Shown one piece after another: positions 46,516 to 55,924 of a stretch of DNA of 64,000 bases. Location of the stretch: assembly GCA_031413815.1 (NCBI GenBank), contig JANOFU010000102.1, positions 108,841 to 172,840 on the forward strand. The letters are read 5' to 3'. The notes beneath the pieces were generated by a model, which made no database searches, was not told where the DNA came from, and saw only the letters and a program-made list of their open reading frames with translations. Origin of the DNA: JAGVSR01 sp031413815 (GTDB lineage: Bacteria; Pseudomonadota; Alphaproteobacteria; Rhizobiales; Hyphomicrobiaceae). Position numbers and translations under genes: made by a program. Each line of letters begins with the position of its first letter. Within the stretch, counting starts at the first letter, position 1.

Positions 46516-46539
46516 CGAGACAGTATAGCGGCGAAGGAG

Positions 46540-46720
46540 CCGTCCGGCACCAGGTGTCGAAAGGTGCCTGGCATCGGGCCAATGAGGCCGCAGTTGAATG
46601 TGGGTATCGGATTCCGGGTGCCTGGCACCGACTGGGACGATTTCTGCCGAGGCGGTGCCAGGCACCAGGGTTCGACGGCGGTGTTCAGTGCAGGCAGTTG
46701 CGGCCTGGAGCCAGGCACCA
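46540..46720 (+). repeat. Composite palindromic repeat, copy 2
   Basis: Same order of units as copy 1: GGTGCCTGGCATCGGGCCA (46563), TATCGGATTCCGGGTGCC (46605), TGGCACCGACTGGGACGA (46623), TCTGCCGAGGCGGTGCCAGG (46642), CACCAGG and a terminal GAGCCAGGCACC (46708). Confidence 0.85.
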
Positions 46721-46724
46721 TTCC

Positions 46725-46756
46725 AAAAAAAAGGCCGCCACTTGCGTGACGGCCTT
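46725..46756 (-). terminator. Porin 1 rho-independent terminator
   Basis: Read on the minus strand, AAGGCCGTCAC and GTGGCGGCCTT form a near-perfect stem with a GCAA-type loop, followed by eight T. It lies about 75 nt past the porin 1 stop. Confidence 0.85.
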
Positions 46757-46789
46757 AGGGCAGATTGGGACTGAGAGAGAGTGAAAACC

Positions 46790-46822
46790 GGTGTCTGACA
46801 CTTCTTAGTGGTGTCAGACACC
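46790..46822. repeat. Paired 13-bp palindrome, locus 1
   Basis: GGTGTCTGACACT, 7-nt spacer, GGTGTCAGACACC. The spacer is TCTTAGT, the complement of ACTAAGA at the 55.9 kb locus. It lies 7 nt after the porin 1 stop codon. Confidence 0.85.
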
Positions 46823-46829
46823 AATGAAC

Positions 46830-48158
46830 TTAGAAGTTGATCAGAGCGCCGACGCCGACGTAATCGAAGTCGTCGGCTTCGCCAGATCCGAGAATGCCCC
46901 CGTCCACCGAAAGGCTATGGTTGCGGTATTTGAGCCAGACGGACATGGCCGCTGCATCGACTTCCTGGACCACACCGAGACCCCAAACTTCCAGCTCCGA
47001 ATCGATGTCGAGTGCAGAGATTGCAGCAATTGGAATGCCTCCGGCGTTGAGCCCGTCCTGGCCGTTCAGATACTCGCCGTAAAACACGGTCGCGCCGAGT
47101 GCGTTCAGCCTGGTACGAATGCCAGCTTTGACATAGTGAGTGTCGATGCGATCGGTCGGCACGGCAAGTCCGATTGACGCGAGATCCACGTCGAGTGTGC
47201 CGAAGTTATAAAGTCCGAACAGGCCAGACTGGACGTGCTGGACGTAGACCCCGATTTGGAAGTAATCGGCATCCGGAACCGGGGCAGTGGTCAAAGTCTG
47301 GAGGTTGTTATAGTCCTGATCGGACGTTTCATTGTAGGCGGCAGCAACAGCAATCTTAAAGCCGTGATGCTCACCCGCATAACGCGCAGCAACATCCCAC
47401 ATGTCGTCTTCACCCCACGAGGCGGAGACAGAGAAGCCACCAAACGTCGGCGAGTCGTAACGCACCACGTTCTGCGTTAGGCCGTTGCAGTCACCCCAGG
47501 CGCCGCCCATGCCAAAGCACGACTGAGCGTTGCCCCATGAGACGCCAATAGGCACCCCGTTCTCCAGAAGACCAAAGCTGTTGCTATCGAACGCGACCCA
47601 GTTGGCGGGAACCAGCGACCCCGACCCGTCAACGAGGATGGCGGTGTTGTCCGACGCCTGAGACTGCTTGCCAACCGAGACCTTGCCGAGCTGGTCGCTC
47701 TTCACGAACCAGTAGGACTGCAGAACCTGGGTCTGAGCGCCGTTGGTGTTGCCACCAAGGAAAGGATAAAGCGTCGGACCAACGGGCTCGTTCTGGCTGA
47801 TCGTCAGACTATCCGAACCGATGGCCTCGATCTGCAAAACGTAACCAGCCGACCAGCCGGCCGAAATGGTGGCCGAACCCGTGAACTTCACGTGACTGCC
47901 GAGCGTGGTGCCGAGGTCGTGAACATAGACGTTCGATTCCGTGCCGTCGTCCCAAAAAGTAATTTGCTGGCCGACCCAGCCCGATACGGTCAGCGAAACC
48001 TTGCGGTTGCCCTTGCGCGCGGTGGTAGCTTCAAGTTCCGCAATGCGTTCCTCTAGATCCGCGCAACAGTTGCCGCCAAGATCGGCTGCGTGAGCGCTGG
48101 TCGAAAGGCCGAGTGCCAGCACGCTGGCCGTGATGAGTGGAAAAATCCGTCGAGCCAT
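46830..48158 (-). CDS. Porin 1 (Porin_2 family)
   Basis: 442 aa trimeric outer membrane porin. Signal peptide to about residue 26 (AHA-ADLGG), then the diagnostic mature start ADLGGNCCADLEERIAEL and the KGNRKVSLTVSGW segment of Hyphomicrobiales porins. A Cys pair brackets GMGGAWGD in the middle, and the C-terminal residue is Phe (GALINF). Start ATG 48158 behind AGGAGGG. First of three tandem paralogues; most divergent from the other two around residues 220-240 and 295-395. Followed by an intrinsic terminator. Confidence 0.95.
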   Translation of the reverse strand: MARRIFPLITASVLALGLSTSAHAADLGGNCCADLEERIAELEATTARKGNRKVSLTVSGWVGQQITFWDDGTESNVYVHDLGTTLGSHVKFTGSATISAGWSAGYVLQIEAIGSDSLTISQNEPVGPTLYPFLGGNTNGAQTQVLQSYWFVKSDQLGKVSVGKQSQASDNTAILVDGSGSLVPANWVAFDSNSFGLLENGVPIGVSWGNAQSCFGMGGAWGDCNGLTQNVVRYDSPTFGGFSVSASWGEDDMWDVAARYAGEHHGFKIAVAAAYNETSDQDYNNLQTLTTAPVPDADYFQIGVYVQHVQSGLFGLYNFGTLDVDLASIGLAVPTDRIDTHYVKAGIRTRLNALGATVFYGEYLNGQDGLNAGGIPIAAISALDIDSELEVWGLGVVQEVDAAAMSVWLKYRNHSLSVDGGILGSGEADDFDYVGVGALINF

Positions 48159-48327
48159 CAAAAATCCCTCCTGAACTGAATCGCCGCAGCCGCGACAGAG
48201 CGGCGTTAACGAAACGATGAGGTGATTCGCGCGGTTGCAACACTTGGAACGTGAAATAAGCCGTTCAAGCAGTGGCATGTGTGGCCGGGCCGCATCGGGG
48301 TCTGTGGACAGAGTGTGGATGAGATCG

Positions 48328-48364
48328 GGTGCCTGGCAACTTTCGCGACCGGTGCCTGGCACCG
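48328..48364 (+). repeat. Partial composite repeat (two GGTGCC units)
   Basis: GGTGCCTGGCAAC and GGTGCCTGGCACC lie 17 nt apart with no central conserved block. A degraded or minimal copy, located between porins 1 and 2. Confidence 0.55.
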
Positions 48365-48373
48365 GAAAAGGAA

Positions 48374-48401
48374 GAAGGCCGCCACTTGCGCGGCGACCTT
48401 C
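48374..48401 (-). terminator. Porin 2 terminator
   Basis: GAAGGTCGCC and GGCGGCCTTC stem read on the minus strand, with a T-rich but interrupted tail. It begins 28 nt past the porin 2 stop. The stem resembles the porin 1 terminator. Confidence 0.65.
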
Positions 48402-48428
48402 GACCAGATGGGATAGTAAGACAAACGA

Positions 48429-49721
48429 TTAGAAGTTGATCAGTGCACCGAGACCGACGTAGTCGAAGTCCTCGTAGTCAGAGCCGATCGCACTGTCTTC
48501 ATAGCTGATGTTGCGATACTTCAGCCAAACGGACATCGCAGCAGCGTCGACTTCCTGGACGTAACCGACACCCCAGACTTCCAACTCGGACGATTCACCG
48601 GCAGGCAAGCCCACCAGACCATCCTGGCCGTTCAGGTATTCGCCGTAGAATACCGAAGCACCCAAGTGGTTCAGCTTCGTGCGCAGGCCGAGCTTCACGT
48701 AATGCGTATCGATGTCGTCACGCGGAGCAAGAGTACCCTTGTCCTCGATCTCCAGCGTACCGAAGTTGTAAAGACCGAACAATCCGCTTTGGACGTGCTG
48801 AACATAAACGCCCAACTGGAAGTAGTTCATGTCGGCAACAGTGATGATGCCAGCGGTCTGAACGTTGTTGTAGTCCTGATCCGATGTTTCGTTGTAGGCG
48901 GCGGCGACGGCGACTTTAAAGCCGTGGTGCTCACCAGCGTAACGGCCAGCAACATCCCACATATCGTCCTCACCCCAGGAGGCGGAGACCGAGAAGCCAC
49001 CGAACGTCGGTGAGTCGTAACGGACGACATTCTGCGTCAAGCCGTTACAGTCACCCCAGGCACCACCCATGCCAGCGCAGGTCTGAAGGTTACCAAGAGC
49101 GGTACCCGCTGACGGACCGACACCGCGCAATGCGAAGCTGTTGACGTCGAACGCGACCCAATTGGCCGGAACGAGCGAACCCGAACCGTCAACCAGAATG
49201 GCCGTGTTGTCCGAAGCCTGTGACTGCTTGCCGACGGACACCTTGCCGAGCTGGTCGCTCTTGACGAACCAATAGGACTGTAGAACCTGCGTCTGAGCTC
49301 CGTTGGTGTTGCCGCCAAGGAACGGGTAGAGCGTCGGGCCGACCGGCTCAGTCTGGCTGGTCGTCAGACCATCCGAACCGATGCCTTCAATCTGCAGCAC
49401 GTAACCAGCCGACCAGCCAGCCGAGATCGTGGCCGATCCGGTGAACTTCACGTGGCTGCCGAGCGTGGTGCCAAGATCGTGCACGTAAACATTCGATTCT
49501 TCACCGTCATCCCACGCCATGATCTGCTGGGTGACCCAGCCCGACACGGTCAGCGAGACCTTGCGGTTGCCCTTGCGAGCGGTTGTGGCTTCGAGTTCTG
49601 CAATGCGTTCCTCAAGGTCGGCACAGCAGTTCCCGCCGAGATCGGCGGCGTTGGCGCTGGTCGTGAGGCCACCTGCGAGCAGGCCGGCCGCCACCAGGGC
49701 GCTCAGGCTAAATTTATTCAT
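48429..49721 (-). CDS. Porin 2 (Porin_2 family)
   Basis: 430 aa, paralogue of porins 1 and 3. Signal peptide ends at ANA-ADLGG; the mature N-terminus and strands up to about residue 195 are nearly identical to the neighbours. Start ATG 49721 behind GGGAGA. The Cys pair (CAGMGGAWGDC) is kept. Variation clusters in extracellular-loop positions (about residues 200-215, 285-300, 330-395). C-terminal Phe present. Highly similar DNA suggests recent duplication or gene conversion. Confidence 0.95.
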   Translation of the reverse strand: MNKFSLSALVAAGLLAGGLTTSANAADLGGNCCADLEERIAELEATTARKGNRKVSLTVSGWVTQQIMAWDDGEESNVYVHDLGTTLGSHVKFTGSATISAGWSAGYVLQIEGIGSDGLTTSQTEPVGPTLYPFLGGNTNGAQTQVLQSYWFVKSDQLGKVSVGKQSQASDNTAILVDGSGSLVPANWVAFDVNSFALRGVGPSAGTALGNLQTCAGMGGAWGDCNGLTQNVVRYDSPTFGGFSVSASWGEDDMWDVAGRYAGEHHGFKVAVAAAYNETSDQDYNNVQTAGIITVADMNYFQLGVYVQHVQSGLFGLYNFGTLEIEDKGTLAPRDDIDTHYVKLGLRTKLNHLGASVFYGEYLNGQDGLVGLPAGESSELEVWGVGYVQEVDAAAMSVWLKYRNISYEDSAIGSDYEDFDYVGLGALINF

Positions 49722-49984
49722 AGAGCTTCTCCCAATCTGCGTTGGCATCTTTGATGGCGGACGCCGTTACAAAAAAAACGCAAACTAGCCGCGCGTCTCA
49801 GACAGAAACGGCGTGAAGAGTCCCTCTGACCCGCCGTTGGTCCGATCACTCTGTGATTCTCGATTGCGCAACAATCGTGCAGTGGGTTTTCCATGACGAC
49901 GGTGTGTCACCTGTTGCGGATCGGACACGAATGGCCGTTGGAACACACACAAATCAAGGACTTGTTAAGGATTGGGGAAAAGCG

Positions 49985-50142
49985 GGGGTGCCTGGCATCG
50001 TCGACTTCGGTGCCCGGCTCCGTTCGGTTTCGGTGCCCGGCATCGGGCCACTGAGGTGGCAACTAATTAGAGGTGTCGCATTCCCGGTGCCTGGCACCGC
50101 CTGGAACGAACCCCGCCGAGGCGGTGCCAGGAGCCAGGCACC
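49985..50142 (+). repeat. Composite palindromic repeat, copy 3
   Basis: A more divergent copy. GGTGCCTGGCATC, GGTGCCCGGCATCGGGCCAC (50032), CATTCCCGGTGCC (50079), TGGCACCGCCTGGAACGA (50092), CCGCCGAGGCGGTGCCAGG (50113) and GAGCCAGGCACCG are in the same order as copies 1 and 2. Confidence 0.8.
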
Positions 50143-50148
50143 GCACGC

Positions 50149-50178
50149 AAAAAAGCCGCCCGTTGCCGGGCGGCTTTC
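50149..50178. terminator. Porin 3 terminator, possibly bidirectional
   Basis: AAAGCCGCCCG and CGGGCGGCTTT form a perfect 11-bp stem with a 4-nt loop. A-tract on the left (T on the minus strand) fits porin 3 termination; the right side is also T-rich. Confidence 0.85.
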
Positions 50179-50201
50179 TTGTTTCTAAATGTCACATCAA
50201 C

Positions 50202-51527
50202 TTAGAAGTTGATCAGAGCGCCGAAGCCTACGTAGTCGAAATCTTCAGCAGCCAAGGCGCCAACCGATGCATCATCGTCGTAGCTCATGTTGCGATACTT
50301 AAGCCAGACGGACATTGCAGCAGCATCGACTTCTTGGACGATACCGGCGCCATAGACTTCGAGTTCAGAGTTGGGAGCGAAGCCACCGTCCTGACCGTTC
50401 AGGTATTCGCCGTAGAATACGGTGTGACCCAGAGCCGACAAGCGCGTGCGCAAGCCGACCTTGCCGTACCATGTTTCTGCTTCTTGGGCGGCACCCTCGA
50501 CGTCCAGCAAGCCATAGTTGGCCAAGCCAAAGAGGCCCGAGGCGACGTGGTGGATGAACAGGCCAGCCTGGAAGTAATCAGAGTTTGGAACGCTGAACGT
50601 CGAGCTCGCGTTCAACAATCCATCGTCTGCCAAGTCAGCCGCGGCTGAGCTCGTCAGCGTTTGAAGGTTGTTGTAATCCTGATCACGCACTTCGTTGTAG
50701 GCCGCTGCGGCCGCCAATTTGAAGCCGCCAAACTCGCCAGCATAACGGCCAGCGACGTCCCACATATCGTCCTCACCCCAAGAGGCGGAGACCGAGAAGC
50801 CACCGAACGTCGGCGAGTCGTAGCGCACCACGTTCTGCGTCAGACCGTTGCAGTCGCCCCAGGCGCCGCCCTGGCCAGCGCAACCCTGTGCACCGCCCCA
50901 CGAGCCAACAAGCGCACCATTCGCGCGGCGGATACCGAACGAGTTGACGTCGAACGCGACCCAGTTGGCGGGAACGAGCGAGCCCGAACCGTCAACGAGA
51001 ATGGCCGTGTTGTCGGAAGCCTGCGACTGCTTGCCGACCGAGACTTTGCCGAGCTGGTCGGACTTGACGAACCAGTAGGACTGCAGAACTTGCGTCAGAC
51101 CACCGTTGGTGTTGCCACCCAGAAACGGATAAAGTGTCGGGCCGACAGGCTCGTTCTGGCTGGTCGTCAAACCGTCCGAACCGATAGCTTCGATCTGCAG
51201 CACGTAACCAGCCGACCAGCCGGGGCTGATCGTGGCCGAACCCGTGAACTTCACGTGGCTGCCGAGTGTCGTGCCGAGGTCGTGAACGTAAACGTTCGAT
51301 TCATCACCGTCATCCCACGCCATGATCTGTTGGGTGACCCAACCCGACACGGTCAGCGAGACCTTGCGGTTGCCCTTGCGAGCGGTTGTGGCTTCAAGTT
51401 CTGCAATGCGCTCTTCGAGGTCGGCGCAGCAGTTCCCCCCAAGGTCAGCTGCAGAGGCGCTGGACACGGACATGCCACCTGCGAGGAGGCCAGCCGCAAC
51501 CAGAGCGTAGAGATTGTGTTTTCTCAT
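50202..51527 (-). CDS. Porin 3 (Porin_2 family)
   Basis: 441 aa, third tandem paralogue. Signal peptide to ASA-ADLGG, then the shared ADLGGNCCADLEER start. Start ATG 51527 behind CGGGAG. It shares near-identical strands with porin 2 up to about residue 195, the Cys pair (CAGQGGAWGDC), and a C-terminal Phe. It has a distinct loop insertion near residues 290-310 (ADLADDGLLNASS) and a different loop near 345-395. It is preceded by a long non-coding region and probably has its own promoter. Confidence 0.95.
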   Translation of the reverse strand: MRKHNLYALVAAGLLAGGMSVSSASAADLGGNCCADLEERIAELEATTARKGNRKVSLTVSGWVTQQIMAWDDGDESNVYVHDLGTTLGSHVKFTGSATISPGWSAGYVLQIEAIGSDGLTTSQNEPVGPTLYPFLGGNTNGGLTQVLQSYWFVKSDQLGKVSVGKQSQASDNTAILVDGSGSLVPANWVAFDVNSFGIRRANGALVGSWGGAQGCAGQGGAWGDCNGLTQNVVRYDSPTFGGFSVSASWGEDDMWDVAGRYAGEFGGFKLAAAAAYNEVRDQDYNNLQTLTSSAAADLADDGLLNASSTFSVPNSDYFQAGLFIHHVASGLFGLANYGLLDVEGAAQEAETWYGKVGLRTRLSALGHTVFYGEYLNGQDGGFAPNSELEVYGAGIVQEVDAAAMSVWLKYRNMSYDDDASVGALAAEDFDYVGFGALINF

Positions 51528-52293
51528 TTAATTTCTCCCGTCTACAAACTTAAAACTCACGGGCGCTTAGCACCACCGGCACCGTTACGCTTGTCTTTCG
51601 ACCGGCGGCAGGCCGAACGCCCGAATCACCGCTCAGGGCACGATATAAAGCAGATCGAGGCGGCGGAGAAAACGGCTATGTGGGGTTCTGCTGTGGATTC
51701 CACGGCCGATGTGGCGGTTTGGCAACGACAGGCGTGGTGGACGCTAAGTCATTGAAATAGATTAGAATACGAAAAGCCACACGCTGTCACACTTGCGAGG
51801 AAAACTGTGCGCGCCAACTTCACTGTCACAGCTGTGAGCCGAACGCCAGTGTGAATGTCCGCATTGGCCGTCTGGACGCCACGGCGGGGGTGCTGACCGC
51901 ACGCCTTCCCGGAGCTGTCGTCGGCGGCAAGTCGATCTTATGACAGGACTTTCTGTCACATTTTTAATGAGAAGACCCTGCCGGTTGCCTCATATTTGGA
52001 CTTGTGAGGCGCGCACCGACTCCGTTATTGTTGCGCTGCAGCATCGGGTGGCGCTGGGCGGGGGCGAGCCCCATAAGTCCCGGGCAAGTCCAGGGAATTT
52101 GATCATACTGCCACAATCGCCACTTATGACGTCAGGCGCTGAGGGGAGCGTATCTGTGCCGGGGGGCCAGTCCATTGAACTCGAGGCGGGTCTCCGGTGT
52201 TCAAGGCCTGCGGGCGCGGGCAGCCAGCCACACGGCTCCGGTCTGCCCCCGTCCTACCCGGTCACGCCTCACTCTTAAGGAACCTGGAACGGC
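51528..52293. other. Porin 3-opgG divergent intergenic region
   Basis: 766 nt, the longest gene-free stretch in the window. It must carry the promoters of porin 3 (-) and opgG (+). The perfect 12-bp palindrome TCACAGCTGTGA is at 51826-51837. ORFs here (such as 51940-52278) have no recognisable features and I do not call them genes. Confidence 0.6.
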
Positions 52294-53904
52294 ATGACGA
52301 TCTGGAACGGCCCACGCTTGCACCACACGGCCTCTCCCACATGCGGCGCAGGCGGCCTTGTCACTCGCCGGACGGTGCTGGCGGGCACGTCGGCCTGGGG
52401 CACGGCCGTCGCAGTCGCCGCATGGGCGGGCTCATCGCAGACGGCGTGGGCCCAAGAGGCCGTCGCCGACGAAGCCGTTCCGTTCGCGCCCGATACCGTC
52501 CGCAAACTCGCCGAAGACCTGGCCGCAACAGACTTTGCGCGGCCGAAAGTCGATGTCGCTGAGCCGTTCGATGCGCTCACACCCGATCAGTATCGCGATA
52601 TTCGCTTTAAACCAGAACAATCCGTTTGGCGCGGCGAGCAACTGGATTCCGAGTTGCAACTGTTACCGCGCGGCTGGATCTACGACACGCCGGTCGAAAT
52701 TTATTTGGTCGACGGCGTCAATTCCCAGCGCATGACGGCTGACAGCAAACTGTTTGCGTTCGGCCCCAAGATCGAAGGCGCGCCGGAAGCCGCACCCTAT
52801 GCGTTCTCAGGCTTGCGGCTGCACGGGCCGATCAACCGCTCGGATCGCTATGACGATTACGCGATGTTCCAAGGCGCGAGTTATTTCCGCGCGGCAGGAC
52901 GCGGCCAAACCTATGGCCTGTCGGCGCGCGGATTGGCCGTTAACACGGCCCAGCCAGGTGGCGAAGAATTCCCGATTTTTCGCGCGTTTTGGGTGGAGAA
53001 GCCCAAGCCCGCGGCGGCCGACATGATCGTGCAAGCCTTGCTCGACAGTCCGTCGGTGACAGGAGCCTACCGCTTTATCATCCGGCCCGGCGTGACGACG
53101 ATCATCGACGTGGACGCCACGCTGTTTGCGCGCAAGAGCCTCGCGCATGTGGGCCTAGCGCCGTTGACCAGCATGTTTCTTCGCGGTTCGGCACATAACC
53201 GCGTCAACGGTGATTACCGCCCGAGCGTTCACAATTCCGAAGGTCTGGCGGTACTCAATGGCCGTGGCGAACGGCTCTGGCGGCCGCTGACCAATCCAAA
53301 GACGCTGCAAACCAGCGCGTTCATCGACAAGAACCCGAAGGGGTTCGGCCTCGTGCAGCGCGATCGCAGCTTCGCAAACTTCGAAGACATCACCGCGCGG
53401 TTTGAAACCCGTCCGAGCGTGTGGGTGGAGCCGCGCGGCGGCTGGGGCGATGGCTACGTTGAGTTGATTGAAATCCCGGCGGAAGAAGAAATTCACGACA
53501 ACATCGTCGCCTATTGGAACCCGGCCGCCCCGATCGAACCGGGGAAAGCCTACCGGTATGGCTACCGCCTGCATTGGTCCGGCGACGTGCCGGTCGCATG
53601 GGCTCCTTCGCAAGTGGCCAAAACTCACACCAATATGACCAAGGCGGGCGATGCCGTCATGTTCGTCGTTGATTTCACCGGGCCTGCGGTCCGGGAGTTG
53701 GGCGAACTGCCGGTGGCCGAGGTGACGGCGAGTGCCGGCAGCATTGCCAACACATCCGTGCAGCGCCATCCGGCACTTGGCGGCGTGCGCGTCAAATTCG
53801 ATCTCAGTACCAGCAGCGAGCCGGTCGTTGAATTGCGTCTCGGATTGAAACTCAAAGAGCAGCTGATTTCCGAAAGCTGGCTCTATCGCTGGTCGCAAAC
53901 ATGA
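52294..53904 (+). CDS. opgG: Glucan biosynthesis protein OpgG/OpgD
   Basis: Periplasmic protein for osmoregulated periplasmic glucan (OPG) synthesis, 536 aa. A twin-arginine signal (TRRTVLAGTSAWG) precedes the MdoG domain. Family blocks: DQYRDIRFKPEQSVWRGE near 105 and TSMFLRGSAHNR near 295. The Tat signal is more like OpgD than E. coli OpgG, so either name is possible. Start ATG 52294. It overlaps opgH by 4 nt. Confidence 0.92.
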   Translation: MTIWNGPRLHHTASPTCGAGGLVTRRTVLAGTSAWGTAVAVAAWAGSSQTAWAQEAVADEAVPFAPDTVRKLAEDLAATDFARPKVDVAEPFDALTPDQYRDIRFKPEQSVWRGEQLDSELQLLPRGWIYDTPVEIYLVDGVNSQRMTADSKLFAFGPKIEGAPEAAPYAFSGLRLHGPINRSDRYDDYAMFQGASYFRAAGRGQTYGLSARGLAVNTAQPGGEEFPIFRAFWVEKPKPAAADMIVQALLDSPSVTGAYRFIIRPGVTTIIDVDATLFARKSLAHVGLAPLTSMFLRGSAHNRVNGDYRPSVHNSEGLAVLNGRGERLWRPLTNPKTLQTSAFIDKNPKGFGLVQRDRSFANFEDITARFETRPSVWVEPRGGWGDGYVELIEIPAEEEIHDNIVAYWNPAAPIEPGKAYRYGYRLHWSGDVPVAWAPSQVAKTHTNMTKAGDAVMFVVDFTGPAVRELGELPVAEVTASAGSIANTSVQRHPALGGVRVKFDLSTSSEPVVELRLGLKLKEQLISESWLYRWSQT

Positions 53905-55880
53905 CGGTGGACCCGATGACAGAGCCCAGTGTTCGCGTCGCGGTCCCGGCGCTGCCCGCGGCACCTCGCAGAGATGCCAGCGATCCGCGGCTGCTGCCGG
54001 CAGAATCGCCGCTCGCCATGCCCGCGCAGGATTTTGGCGTTCGCAAAACTCTGCTGAAAGAGCCGCGGCGGCGCGGTTATTGGGTTCCGCGGGCGGCGGT
54101 GTTCTTCGGCTCGTGGCTGTTGACGGCCGCCTTCGCTTACGAACTGTATCAAGTGCTGGCCTACGTCCAGATGACACCGATACAGTTCATCTTCCTCATT
54201 CTGTCGACCATTTCCTTTGGTTGGATCTCATTTGGCTCGTTGAGTGCGGCCATGGGGTTCTTGCCCCTGTTTGCCGGTGAGACAGCCGACACGATTGATG
54301 TGCCCAAGGCAAGCGGCGCGCTGACCACGCGAACGGCGCTGCTGTTTCCCGTTTATCACGAAGACTGCGCCCGCATTGCTGGCACGATCGCAGCGATGGC
54401 CGATGAGCTGTCGGCCATGGGTAAGGCGCGTCAGTTCGATGTGTTTGTTCTGTCTGATACGCGCGGCGCCAACGAAGGCGCTGCCGAAGAAACGGCCTAC
54501 GCAAAACTGGCGGACGCGTTAGCGGGCAAGATGCAGGTCGCCTACCGCCGCCGCATCGAAAACACGGGCCGCAAAGCCGGCAACATCAAAGATTGGGTTG
54601 AGCGGTTCGGCGGCGCTTACGAGCACTTCATCATTCTCGACGGCGACAGCATCATGTCGGGCGAGACGGTTGTCCGGCTGGCACTCGCTATGCAGAAAGA
54701 GCCGAAGGCTGGGCTCATTCAAACAGTGCCGCGGCTGATAGGCGGGCGGACGCTGCTTCAGCGGTTGCAGCAATACGCGTGCAACGTTTATGGACCGTCG
54801 GTCGCGACGGGGCTCGCCTCTTGGCACCGCGATCAGGGCAACTATTGGGGCCACAACGCCATCATTCGCACGCGCGCGTTCGCTGGCGACGCTGGCCTTC
54901 CGGAATTGACAGGCCGCAAACCGTTCGGTGGCCACATTCTCAGCCACGATTTTGTCGAAGCCATCTTACTGCAGCGCGGCGGTTGGTCGGTGCACATGGT
55001 GCCGAGCATCGGTGGCTCGTTCGAAGGCATGCCGCCAGGGTTGATTGACGTGATCGTTCGGGACCGGCGCTGGGCGCAGGGCAATCTGCAGCATTTGGCG
55101 CTGATCCCGCGGGCCGGCTTGACCGCCATGGGGCGCGTACATCTGTCGATGGGCGCGTTCGCATATCTTGTGTCTGCGATCTGGGCGCTGTCGCTGGCCG
55201 TTGGCCTCGTGCTGGCCCTGCAGGGCCAGCAGATTATTCCCAGCTACTTCCAGGACAACAAAACGCTGTTCCCCATCTGGCCCGTGATCGATCCGGGTGC
55301 GGCCATGCAGCTGTTCCTTGCCACCATGGGTGTTGTGCTGCTGCCAAAACTGCTGGGGCTCATTCTCGAGATCAAACGGGCAGCTCACGCGCGTGAGTTG
55401 TTTGGCACGCCGCGTGCGTTGGGAGCGGTGGCCACCGAGACGATGTTCTCGATGCTGCTCGCCCCCATTCTGATGATGACGCAAACCTCCGGTGTCATAC
55501 AGATCCTGTCGGGCCGCGATGCGGGCTGGACGGCACAAAGCCGTGATGGTGGCGGGATAGATTTGCGGGTCGCGATGCGAATTCACGCACGGCATATGAT
55601 GACGGGTGCTGGGATTGCCTTGATCTGTTGGTATGTGTCTCCCGGCTTGCTCATCTGGATGCTGCCGGTTGTTGCGGGATTGTTGCTGGCTGGACCTTTG
55701 AATTGGATGGTGGCGCAGCCCGCGGGTCCCGTGCTGACGGCTTTGCTGGCGACGCAGGAAGATCTCAATCCACCGCCGGTTTTGACCAAGGCCGAAGCTC
55801 AGTTCCACGTATGGAGCGCGAAGCTTGCCGCGAGTGAGGCTGCGCCCATCGCCTCCACCAGCGTCCGCCGCGCGGCGTAA
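53901..55880 (+). CDS. opgH: Glucans biosynthesis glucosyltransferase H
   Basis: Inner-membrane beta-glucosyltransferase (GT2) that makes the linear backbone of OPGs, 659 aa. Two N-terminal membrane segments (about 75-125), catalytic DTRGANEG and DGDSIMSGE (residues 190-260), the acceptor motif DRRWAQGNLQH near 390 and a C-terminal membrane domain (about 420-610). The ATGA overlap with opgG shows coupling. An odd palindrome pair lies 8 nt after the stop. Confidence 0.94.
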   Translation: MTVDPMTEPSVRVAVPALPAAPRRDASDPRLLPAESPLAMPAQDFGVRKTLLKEPRRRGYWVPRAAVFFGSWLLTAAFAYELYQVLAYVQMTPIQFIFLILSTISFGWISFGSLSAAMGFLPLFAGETADTIDVPKASGALTTRTALLFPVYHEDCARIAGTIAAMADELSAMGKARQFDVFVLSDTRGANEGAAEETAYAKLADALAGKMQVAYRRRIENTGRKAGNIKDWVERFGGAYEHFIILDGDSIMSGETVVRLALAMQKEPKAGLIQTVPRLIGGRTLLQRLQQYACNVYGPSVATGLASWHRDQGNYWGHNAIIRTRAFAGDAGLPELTGRKPFGGHILSHDFVEAILLQRGGWSVHMVPSIGGSFEGMPPGLIDVIVRDRRWAQGNLQHLALIPRAGLTAMGRVHLSMGAFAYLVSAIWALSLAVGLVLALQGQQIIPSYFQDNKTLFPIWPVIDPGAAMQLFLATMGVVLLPKLLGLILEIKRAAHARELFGTPRALGAVATETMFSMLLAPILMMTQTSGVIQILSGRDAGWTAQSRDGGGIDLRVAMRIHARHMMTGAGIALICWYVSPGLLIWMLPVVAGLLLAGPLNWMVAQPAGPVLTALLATQEDLNPPPVLTKAEAQFHVWSAKLAASEAAPIASTSVRRAA

Positions 55881-55888
55881 CGGGATGC

Positions 55889-55921
55889 GGTGTCAGACAC
55901 CACTAAGAGGTGTCTGACACC
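55889..55921. repeat. Paired 13-bp palindrome, locus 2
   Basis: GGTGTCAGACACC, spacer ACTAAGA, GGTGTCTGACACC: a perfect 13-bp inverted repeat. It sits in the 44-nt gap between convergent opgH and ycjF, so it could act as a bidirectional 3' structure. No T-tract. Confidence 0.9.
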
Positions 55922-55924
55922 GTT

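Larger units (their letters stand above)
46516..46829. other. VWA-porin 1 intergenic region
   Basis: 314 nt. It holds composite repeat copy 2 (46540-46720), the porin 1 terminator (46725-46756) and a paired palindrome (46790-46822). No gene. Confidence 0.6.
49722..50201. other. Porin 2-porin 3 intergenic region
   Basis: 480 nt without a gene. It contains the porin 2 leader (49722-49985), composite repeat copy 3 (49985-50142) and the porin 3 terminator. Small ORFs here lack support. Confidence 0.6.

Noticed and set aside
44993..50201. Composite repeats as CRISPR-like array or IS element
   Set aside because: Copies are widely spaced, lack regular spacers, and no transposase or terminal inverted repeats were seen.
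50661..51755. 364-aa + strand ORF opposite porin 3
   Set aside because: Antisense read-through; similar antisense frames appear in the other porins because of their high similarity, not selection.
51940..52278. 112-aa + strand ORF before opgG
   Set aside because: No domain, no ribosome site and no hydrophobic pattern; probably non-coding.
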